From Bacteroidales bacterium UBA2030 (GTDB lineage: Bacteria; Bacteroidota; Bacteroidia; Bacteroidales; TTA-H9), in assembly GCA_002332755.1 (NCBI GenBank), contig DDBO01000186.1, positions 1 through 12,840 of the forward strand: a stretch of 12,840 nucleotides of DNA. Direction: 5' to 3'. Positions 1-6,916 of this stretch are shown piece by piece. Within the stretch, counting starts at the first letter, position 1. Each line of letters begins with the position of its first letter. A model generated the notes under the pieces. The model was not told where the DNA came from. It saw nothing but the letters and a program-made list of their open reading frames with translations, and made no database searches. A program made the translations under genes and the position numbers.

Positions 1-1142
1 AATTTTTGTTCTGTAAGCATGCTGAGGTTCTGAAAAAAATCCTTTTCTTTTTCGACCTTTTCCAGCATGTATAGCGCCTGAGCGTTAGAGATATTTTTCT
101 GAGCGGTTTCTCTGTCGATTTTATCTCTTAGCCGATGTGCCAATAAAGAGTAATAATAAGCATTTTTATTGTCACCCGATATATGATAATACTCAGCAAG
201 GGCACGGGTGGAAGCTTCTTCCTCCCATCTTGCTTCAAGTTGTCGGGCAATTTCCCATGATTTCTTGAGAAATTCACCGGCTCTCATTTTCTGATTTAAC
301 TCTAATAAGGCCCTTCCGATATTGCGCGTGACCTCAGCAATATATCTTTGATCATTCGTTTGTTTAATATATTCGTAGGCTTTCATGAATTCTTTCAAGG
401 CAAGGTCTTTGTGGCCTTGGGCCTGATACACCATACCTATGTCATTATGGCAAATACCTATTCCTTTTAAGTCGTTTATTTTTGTGTTGAGTTGAAGAGA
501 CTGTTTGTAGAGCTTTAATGCATGAACAGTATCTCCTTTTGATTTGTAAACATTACCTATATTGTTGAGGTTGATGGCCATTCCTCTGATGCTATGGCTT
601 TCCTTTTCAATGATATATCCACGCAAAAAATATTTAAGTGCATCATCATATTTGCCCATCATGTAATTGATATTTCCAATACTATTCAGAGCAATAGCAA
701 TACTCCGTCGCGAGTTTATCATTTCAGCAATTTTTAATGCTTGAAGATGATAATGCAGGGCGGGTTCATAATTATCCAAGCGCCTGTATACAACACCCAG
801 GTTATTGAGAACTCTGGCTTGTAAATCAAGGAGATTATATCGATAAGCAATGGTTAAAGCCGTTTGGTGAAAGAATAGGGCTTTTTGGTAATTTCCCAGA
901 TTGCGCTGCTGAAAACCCTCATTATCAATTTTAAGGATGAATTTGCGCGTTAGTGCCGTATCGTGTAAAGAACTTGTAATCCTTTCGATGACCAGCGAAG
1001 GGTGCATTTTTCGTGCGCTATCTGAATTCAGAAACTCCACCACATTGGAGGTGTCTATTCCAGCCATACCAATCCGGCAAAAAGACAATAGCAAGGCAAT
1101 AACTAAAAGGCAAATATATGTTTGCCTCATCCAAATTTTCAT
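1..1142 (-). CDS. Exported TPR-repeat protein, probable sensor component (partial, C-terminus beyond the left edge)
   Basis: The frame is open from the ATG at 1142 to the left edge: 380 codons, no stop, so the gene is truncated by the window. The N-terminus has a signal peptide or membrane anchor (basic start, hydrophobic core at about residues 8-20, MAG near 26-28). About six or seven tetratricopeptide repeats follow at 40-residue spacing, roughly residues 71-341; NNLGVVY, NSIGNINY, NNIGNVY and NDIGMVY mark helix A of successive repeats. From about residue 345 a charged helix of coiled-coil type begins. In Bacteroidota this layout is usually followed by a membrane helix and then a histidine kinase or a LuxR-type helix-turn-helix, neither visible here. 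The gene starts 6 bp after the stop of the sigma-54 regulator, so the two are probably co-transcribed and the TPR protein may be its sensor partner (inference). A second ATG at residue 5 is an alternative start. Confidence 0.85.
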   Translation of the reverse strand, partial: MKIWMRQTYICLLVIALLLSFCRIGMAGIDTSNVVEFLNSDSARKMHPSLVIERITSSLHDTALTRKFILKIDNEGFQQRNLGNYQKALFFHQTALTIAYRYNLLDLQARVLNNLGVVYRRLDNYEPALHYHLQALKIAEMINSRRSIAIALNSIGNINYMMGKYDDALKYFLRGYIIEKESHSIRGMAINLNNIGNVYKSKGDTVHALKLYKQSLQLNTKINDLKGIGICHNDIGMVYQAQGHKDLALKEFMKAYEYIKQTNDQRYIAEVTRNIGRALLELNQKMRAGEFLKKSWEIARQLEARWEEEASTRALAEYYHISGDNKNAYYYSLLAHRLRDKIDRETAQKNISNAQALYMLEKVEKEKDFFQNLSMLTEQK

Positions 1143-1148
1143 ATTAGG

Positions 1149-2498
1149 TCATATTTGTATGCCTTCTTCCTTCATAAAATTGTAAATGCTTGATTTACCT
1201 ATATCGAGAACTTCAGCCACCTTAGCCACCTTGAAATTGTACTTCTTGAGGTAATAAAGCATAATTTGCCTATGGTAATCTTTCATTGTCATTTCCTGGG
1301 TGAAGATGCCATCGAGGTCACTGGTCGAATTAAATATGATATGTTCTGGTCCGATAGTATCGCTATTTGTCATTATCGCTGCAAGCTCCATGATGGCTTT
1401 AAGTTCCCTGACATTGCCTGGATAGTGGTACCTTTTAAGCTTTTCCTGAGCTTCCGCTGAAATTTTTAGTTTTGGGAGCTTATTCTTGCTTGTAAACTCA
1501 TCCACAAAATGTCGGGCGAGGATAATTACATCGTTCTCGCGTTCTCTCAGAGGAGGAAGCCATATAGGCAGACCCAGAATACGGTAGTAAAGGTCTTCTC
1601 TGAAGTTTCCTTTTTTAACTTCCTCTGCCAGATTGCGATGAGTGGCTACTATTAATCTGATATCCAGCTTTATATTATTATTTCCACCGATCCGTGTGAC
1701 CTCTTCTTCTTGGATTACTCTTAAAACCTTAGCCTGCATGGTTAAATCCATATCCCCTATTTCATCGAGGAAAAGTGTACCCCCATTGGCTTCTTCAAAC
1801 TTTCCTATACGCCGGGCCATGGCATCGGTGAATGCCCCTTTTTCGTGCCCAAATAATTCACTCTCAATAAGTTCTTTGGGAATAGCACTAACGTTTACAG
1901 CCACAAAAGGTTTGTTTTTGCGTGCTGAATTAAAGTGAATGGCTTTGGCTACCAACTCCTTTCCGGTACCAGTTTCACCTGAAATAGAAACCGTTATATT
2001 GGTTTTAACCGCTTTATCAATCAGGTCAAATACTTTACGTATGGCCTGACTGTTACCTTTAATAAGATTTTCGTACTTATATTTTTTCCCGATTTCCTGT
2101 TCAAGATCTTCAATTTTTCTTCTCAGTACAATTTTTTCCTTAATATCGGCAAGTGCTTTCCATAGTCGTTGAAATAAGTCTTCGTCTTTGACTATGTAAT
2201 CGTATGCACCTTCTTTCAAAAGTTCTACAGCAGTTTTTACATCATGTTGAGAAGAAATAATAATAATCGGGATATCTTTATTGGCTTCCTTGATTTTTTT
2301 CATAACCTGCAACCCCGACATACCCGGGAGGTTATAATCGAGACAAATTAAAGCAGGTTGATTATATAGATTTTCAAGACATTTTCGTCCGTCGGGAAAT
2401 ACCTCAACCGTAAAATCAGGATTGAGCGATAGGTGAAACTTCATGGTTTTGGCAAACAAAGGGTCGTCGTCGACTACAAAAATTTTAATAGGATCCAT
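1149..2498 (-). CDS. NtrC-family sigma-54-dependent response regulator
   Basis: A complete 449-residue regulator of usual length for the family. The receiver domain (about 1-120) has the acidic pocket D10-D12, phospho-acceptor D54 (LDYNLPGMSG), S82/S83 and K104. A short coiled linker (about 122-140) leads to the AAA+ domain (about 145-375) with Walker A GETGTGKE (174-181), a GAFTDA loop (221-226) in place of the usual GAFTGA, Walker B TLFLDEIGD (241-249), arginine-finger region FREDLYYR (299-306) and sensor II PGNVREL (360-366). The C-terminus (about 405-446) is a Fis-type helix-turn-helix with DIGKSSIYNFM. Family knowledge: phosphorylation drives ATP-dependent remodelling of sigma-54 RNA polymerase at enhancer-dependent promoters. 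The 6 bp gap to the exported TPR gene suggests a signalling pair. No target can be named; no GG-N10-GC sigma-54 promoter core was seen in the gaps examined. Confidence 0.95.
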   Translation of the reverse strand: MDPIKIFVVDDDPLFAKTMKFHLSLNPDFTVEVFPDGRKCLENLYNQPALICLDYNLPGMSGLQVMKKIKEANKDIPIIIISSQHDVKTAVELLKEGAYDYIVKDEDLFQRLWKALADIKEKIVLRRKIEDLEQEIGKKYKYENLIKGNSQAIRKVFDLIDKAVKTNITVSISGETGTGKELVAKAIHFNSARKNKPFVAVNVSAIPKELIESELFGHEKGAFTDAMARRIGKFEEANGGTLFLDEIGDMDLTMQAKVLRVIQEEEVTRIGGNNNIKLDIRLIVATHRNLAEEVKKGNFREDLYYRILGLPIWLPPLRERENDVIILARHFVDEFTSKNKLPKLKISAEAQEKLKRYHYPGNVRELKAIMELAAIMTNSDTIGPEHIIFNSTSDLDGIFTQEMTMKDYHRQIMLYYLKKYNFKVAKVAEVLDIGKSSIYNFMKEEGIQI

Positions 2499-2517
2499 TT
2501 CTCTTGTGTTTTCTGGA

Positions 2518-2525
2518 CAAATTTA
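2518..2525 (-). promoter_or_regulatory. Candidate -7 promoter element for the regulator/TPR unit
   Basis: The minus strand reads TAAATTTG here, a perfect match to the Bacteroidota -7 consensus TAnnTTTG, 20 bp upstream of the regulator's ATG. A partial -33 element (ATTG) lies about 18 nt further upstream, inside the terminator stem. If used, the leader would be only about a dozen bases. Assigned by motif alone. Confidence 0.35.
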
Positions 2526-2529
2526 CATA

Positions 2530-2566
2530 AAAAGCAATGAATCCAATAAATGGACTCATTGCTTTT
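2530..2566 (-). terminator. Rho-independent terminator of the alpha-glucan operon
   Basis: Two 16-base arms (2530-2545 and 2551-2566) pair around a 5-base loop. As minus-strand RNA all 16 pairs form, with one G-U wobble, and the stem runs into a U-rich stretch. It begins 25 bp after the stop codon of the synthase/phosphorylase gene, in the right orientation to end that transcript. On the plus strand the same arms contain an A-C mismatch, which favours the minus-strand reading. It separates the glycogen operon from the downstream regulator gene, whose candidate promoter directly abuts it. Confidence 0.8.
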
Positions 2567-2590
2567 ACGAAAATTTATAAACAAGTTAAA

Positions 2591-5500
2591 TTAAATAAAT
2601 CTTACCAGGCAGAAGTCCTGACGATGGGGTAGTAAAGGATGTTTGGGGAACATTCTGAATGAAAAATCAAAAGCTCCGGCTGTTGTAATAGGGACTTCAC
2701 AATGATATTTTACGACATGATCACCCTGAGGCTCTGATTGCATAGGAATAACATTGTAGAGTTTTTCAACATTGCCGTTATTTCTTTTGCCAAAAAGCAC
2801 CTCAATTCCAACTTCGTCCATGGTTAATTCACCCAGGTCGAGCACAATTTCGGCTTTAAAGACATCGCCTTGTCTAAAGGCTGAATGGTCATCACCGGGG
2901 TAACGGGCATCCTTTACAATGATATCTTTCCAAAGTCTCATAAATCGACGCTTCCAAGCAGCAATATTCCGCGCTTCTTCAAAATTGTTGCGTGCAAGCA
3001 ATGCACCCCTGTCAAAAAGTTTACTGTAGAACTTAGCATAGTAGTCATCCAGTTGTCGTTTCATCGTAAAATGAGGAGCTATATGAGCAATAGTGTTTTT
3101 GATATGAGAAACCCAACGTGCACTAATTCCATTCCAATTAGTATCATAGTAGGTGGGGATGATCTCGTCTTCAAGCATGGAATAGATAGTTTCTGCATCG
3201 AGTTCATCCTGAAACTGGTTATTGGCATAGGTTTGCTCTTCTTTCAAAGCCCAACCGGCTCCTGGTTTAAATCCCTCAGCCCACCAACCATCGAGTACTG
3301 AGAAGTTGACAACACCGTTCATTACTGCTTTTTCTCCACTAGTACCGGAAGCTTCGAGCGGACGGGTTGGAGTATTGAGCCAAATATCCACGCCTCTGAT
3401 GAGATACTTTGCTAACTCCATATCATAGTTTTCGATAAAGAGAATTTTACCCATGAATTCGGGTTGTTTGCTGATTTCGTATATTCTCTTGATCAGATCC
3501 TGACCGGCTTTATCTGCTGGATGGGCTTTTCCGGCATAAATAAACTGGACAGGGTATCGAGGATTGTTAATGATTTTTGAGAGCCTTTCGAGATTGCTAA
3601 ATAAAAGGTGAGCTCGTTTGTATGTGGCAAATCTTCGTGCAAATCCGATAGTAAGAGGTTCTACTCGCAGGGAGTCCATTACCTTAAAAATGAGCTTAGG
3701 ATTTTCCTGCCTGCGGGTCATGTCGTCGTTTATCCTGCGCTTAATATATTGAATGAGCTGTTGCTTTTGCCTCATACGTTCGGCCCAAATTTCTTCATCA
3801 CTCAGTTCATAAATCTTTTTCCAGTATTCAGGATTCGACTGATCATTAATGTAGGTTGAGCCAAAGGTTCTGGAGTAAAGTTTTTGCCAGCTTTTAGCGG
3901 CCCAAGTGGGGAAATGAACTCCGTTAGTGACATATCCAATGTGCAACTCTTCGGGAAAATATCCCATGAACATATCTTTGAACATTTCGCGCGAAACCCT
4001 GCCATGAATACGGCTTACTCCGTTTACTTCCTGACAAAGGTTAATAGCCAAAACGCTCATCGAAAAACGTTCGTTAGTGTCTCCGGGTTTCATTCTTCCC
4101 AGATTCATAAACTCTTCCCAAGAAATACCCAGTCTATCGGCATAGTGTGGAATATAAGCACGCAGTAGATCTTCCGGAAATGTATCGTGACCGGCAGGTA
4201 CAGGGGTATGTGTTGTAAACAAACTGGTAGCTCTGACAACCTCAACCGCTTGGTTAAATGTAAGCTTTTCGCGTTGTACAAGGTCTTTTAACCTTTCAAT
4301 ACCGATGAAAGCAGCATGGCCTTCGTTGAGGTGGTAAATATCTGGATGAATATTAAGAGCTTCAAGCAATCTGATACCGCCAACACCCAATAATAATTCC
4401 TGTTTCAGACGGTTTTCCCAATCTCCTCCATAAAGATGATGTGTAACAGAGCGATCTTCAGGATGGTTTTCTTCAATTTCCGTATCTAACAAAAATAAAG
4501 GCACCCTGCCTACATCGAGGCGCCAGGCTTTAGCGTACATGGTGCGACCCGGAAATGCTATGCTCACTTTTATCCAATTGCCATCTTTATCGCGCAGAGG
4601 TTTGATAGGCATATGCGAAAATTTCTGGGGAAGGCTGTGTGCAATTTGATCACCGTGAAGGGAAATTTCTTGCTTGAAATACCCATATCTGTATAGCAAA
4701 CCTACGCCTATCATATTTTTATTGGAGTCGCTGGCTTCTTTCAAATAGTCGCCGGCCAGCATACCCAGGCCACCTGAATAAATCTTTACTGTATCATGAA
4801 TACCATATTCCATGCTAAAATAGGCTACCATTCGGGAGTCTTTCTCCTCGCTGGCAGCCATGTAAGCATCGAAACGAGCAACTACTTCATCTAATTTCTT
4901 AAGAAAGGAATCATTTTCTTCAAGGCTCTTTAATATTTCAAGGGGTAATGCTTCGATAAGGGCAATGGGATTCTTTTCAACTTCATTCCACAACTCTCTG
5001 TCGATCATCTCAAAGAGTTCGATTGCGTCGAAATTCCATGACCACCAGAGATTTTGAGCAAGCTTAACCAATCCGGAGATTCGTTCGGGAACTGCAGGAT
5101 TTACCATTACCTTGCGCCAAGTACCCTCTTTGGGAACCTCACGAACGACCGCAGGCTCCTGAACTTTTCGAGGCCTGAAAATTTCGGCTCTGCTACGTGC
5201 TTTATCGAGTGCATTCGAATAAGCAATCCAATAGTGACTAATCATATTATCCCACACAAAATCACCTGCGAGCCGGAATGATTTTTCGCTAATGCGGTGC
5301 AACTCTTCAACAGGTTTGGCAGCATATTCAGCAATATTTGCCTTTATCTCGTTTACAAAATCCTCATAGTTATCTTCATCTCTATGTAAGACTTTAACCT
5401 CAGCCAGCTTTGTTCCGTATTTCTGTCGAATCCAGGCGCCAAAACCAGCCAAGGAAGTGGTTATGGTCGGTACACGATAAGCCAGACTTTCAAGGGGTGT

Positions 5501-6832
5501 ATAACCCCAGGGTTCGTAGTAAGAGGGGAAGCATGAGAAATCGCATCCCGAGAGCAAGTCGTAATAGGTTTTATTAAAAATACCATCTTTGTTGTCAAGA
5601 TACACCGGGACAAAGATGATTTTCACCTTTCCATCGAACTTGTTACAGAAACTGTTTCTGCGAATGGCTTGAAGGATAAGGTCCTGCTCTGGTTCTACCA
5701 GTTGGTGCGTACAGAATTCAAATTCGAGGGGGGTAACAGGCTTGGTTCCTTCCAGCCTTGCTTTCAATTCAGGGTTTGGACCAGCACTATTGGCTGGAAC
5801 CATAATCCATGCCACTATATTTCGTTTACCATTATATTCTTTTGAAAGCCGGGTTATAGCATCAACAAAAGTATCCAACCCTTTGTTTCTGAATTCATAG
5901 CGCCCGCTTGTAACCACATGAAAGGTATCATCTCCCTGAGCCTGCCCTGTAAGATGATATGCCACGTTATTGAGTATGTCCCTTGCTTCTTTCCTTTTTA
6001 AACGATATTCTTCACCATCGGGCACCATCCCTAAATCGAAGCCATTAGGTGTAACAAAATCTACATCACGGCCAAAAAATCTCCGGGCTTCGATTCCCGT
6101 AATTTCGCTAACAGTTGCCAGCACATCAGTGATCAAAGCTGCATTTTTCTCGAGTGAGAATTTGGCTGTGAGGCCTAAATCCCGGGCAGTACTTTCGGGG
6201 TTATAAAACTCAAGGTCGCGGTACAAAGGCCAATTATGCCCGGCAATCGAACGCCCTAAGATGGTTGCATGGGTGGTAAATACGGTAGCCACCTGGGGAA
6301 GATTTTCTTTAAGATATAGAATAGTGCCGCCGCTCATCCATTCGTGGCAATGCACCAATACTTTGTCTGTGCCTGAGGTTTCAAAGTCATAAAAACTTTC
6401 AATTACCTTTCCGGCAGCATAGCCAAAAAGCAAGGGCTCTACGTAATCCCATCCACCCGTAATTGAATCAAGGTGAAATTTTTCCCACAAATGAGCTAAT
6501 ACTTTATCTTTCTGAGAAAACAACGAGGTAAAATCGACCAGAAAGGCGACTGCGTCACTACCTCCTTTAAACCGGCCAACCCTTACTTTGATACCTTCTG
6601 ATTCGGCATGCATTCGCCAGGAGCGATACAATACATGATCCTCATCGAAATAAGGGTTAGCATTCGTTTCCATCCACACATCCGGCCCTATGATGATATA
6701 GTTTTCACCAAGTTCCTCCTTCACAATTCCAGCTTTGGTCGCCAAAACAGTATAAATTCCTCCGATCTTGTTACATGCTTCCCAGCTGACTTCAAAAATG
6801 TAATCGGGTTTAATAATTTCTTTTGGGGTCAT
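2591..6832 (-). CDS. Fused glycogen synthase (GT3) / alpha-glucan phosphorylase (GT35)
   Basis: One 1413-residue chain with no frameshift. Residues 1-550 form a eukaryote-type GT3 glycogen synthase: N-terminal nucleotide-sugar site FEVSWEACNKIGGIYTV (13-29), GRYEFRNKG (310-318), and the catalytic glutamate pair in YYEPWGYTPLE (E440, E448). The eukaryotic arginine-rich glucose-6-phosphate helix is not apparent. A charged linker (about 550-575) leads to DUF3417 (about 577-690, LAQNLWWSWN) and a GT35 phosphorylase of the short alpha-glucan type: SGGLGMLAGDYLKEASD (686-702), HLNEGHAAF (834-842), THTPVPAGHDTF (874-885), phosphate-site candidates R1067 and K1072, and PLP lysine K1168 in EASGTSGEK. 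The last 90 residues or so look like a beta-sandwich. The two halves would respectively extend alpha-1,4-glucan from nucleotide-glucose and release glucose-1-phosphate. It is last in the operon, 84 bp after the GH57 gene, and followed by a terminator. I believe this fusion occurs in other Bacteroidota. Confidence 0.93.
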   Translation of the reverse strand: MTPKEIIKPDYIFEVSWEACNKIGGIYTVLATKAGIVKEELGENYIIIGPDVWMETNANPYFDEDHVLYRSWRMHAESEGIKVRVGRFKGGSDAVAFLVDFTSLFSQKDKVLAHLWEKFHLDSITGGWDYVEPLLFGYAAGKVIESFYDFETSGTDKVLVHCHEWMSGGTILYLKENLPQVATVFTTHATILGRSIAGHNWPLYRDLEFYNPESTARDLGLTAKFSLEKNAALITDVLATVSEITGIEARRFFGRDVDFVTPNGFDLGMVPDGEEYRLKRKEARDILNNVAYHLTGQAQGDDTFHVVTSGRYEFRNKGLDTFVDAITRLSKEYNGKRNIVAWIMVPANSAGPNPELKARLEGTKPVTPLEFEFCTHQLVEPEQDLILQAIRRNSFCNKFDGKVKIIFVPVYLDNKDGIFNKTYYDLLSGCDFSCFPSYYEPWGYTPLESLAYRVPTITTSLAGFGAWIRQKYGTKLAEVKVLHRDEDNYEDFVNEIKANIAEYAAKPVEELHRISEKSFRLAGDFVWDNMISHYWIAYSNALDKARSRAEIFRPRKVQEPAVVREVPKEGTWRKVMVNPAVPERISGLVKLAQNLWWSWNFDAIELFEMIDRELWNEVEKNPIALIEALPLEILKSLEENDSFLKKLDEVVARFDAYMAASEEKDSRMVAYFSMEYGIHDTVKIYSGGLGMLAGDYLKEASDSNKNMIGVGLLYRYGYFKQEISLHGDQIAHSLPQKFSHMPIKPLRDKDGNWIKVSIAFPGRTMYAKAWRLDVGRVPLFLLDTEIEENHPEDRSVTHHLYGGDWENRLKQELLLGVGGIRLLEALNIHPDIYHLNEGHAAFIGIERLKDLVQREKLTFNQAVEVVRATSLFTTHTPVPAGHDTFPEDLLRAYIPHYADRLGISWEEFMNLGRMKPGDTNERFSMSVLAINLCQEVNGVSRIHGRVSREMFKDMFMGYFPEELHIGYVTNGVHFPTWAAKSWQKLYSRTFGSTYINDQSNPEYWKKIYELSDEEIWAERMRQKQQLIQYIKRRINDDMTRRQENPKLIFKVMDSLRVEPLTIGFARRFATYKRAHLLFSNLERLSKIINNPRYPVQFIYAGKAHPADKAGQDLIKRIYEISKQPEFMGKILFIENYDMELAKYLIRGVDIWLNTPTRPLEASGTSGEKAVMNGVVNFSVLDGWWAEGFKPGAGWALKEEQTYANNQFQDELDAETIYSMLEDEIIPTYYDTNWNGISARWVSHIKNTIAHIAPHFTMKRQLDDYYAKFYSKLFDRGALLARNNFEEARNIAAWKRRFMRLWKDIIVKDARYPGDDHSAFRQGDVFKAEIVLDLGELTMDEVGIEVLFGKRNNGNVEKLYNVIPMQSEPQGDHVVKYHCEVPITTAGAFDFSFRMFPKHPLLPHRQDFCLVRFI

Positions 6833-6851
6833 AACTATCTTAATTGAGGGG

Positions 6852-6859
6852 CAAAGTTA
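6852..6859 (-). promoter_or_regulatory. Candidate internal -7 promoter element before the synthase/phosphorylase gene
   Basis: The minus strand reads TAACTTTG, a perfect TAnnTTTG match, 20 bp upstream of the synthase/phosphorylase ATG. It lies in the only sizeable gap inside the operon (84 bp, against 20-21 bp elsewhere). No clear TTTG -33 element is present at the usual distance. If real, it would let the fusion gene be expressed apart from the three genes upstream. Confidence 0.35.
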
Positions 6860-6916
6860 TTAACTACTCCTTTAAACTATTTTAACTGTATGTAAATAAA
6901 AGATTCTCAAGTTATT

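Noticed and set aside
937..1185. 82-codon plus-strand open frame across the start of the TPR gene
   Set aside because: It lies opposite the TPR and regulator coding sequences, has no recognisable domain, and reads as a reverse-strand shadow.
2885..3301. 138-codon plus-strand open frame inside the fusion gene
   Set aside because: Antisense to the GT35 domain, no domain and no upstream signals; a long gene produces such frames by chance.
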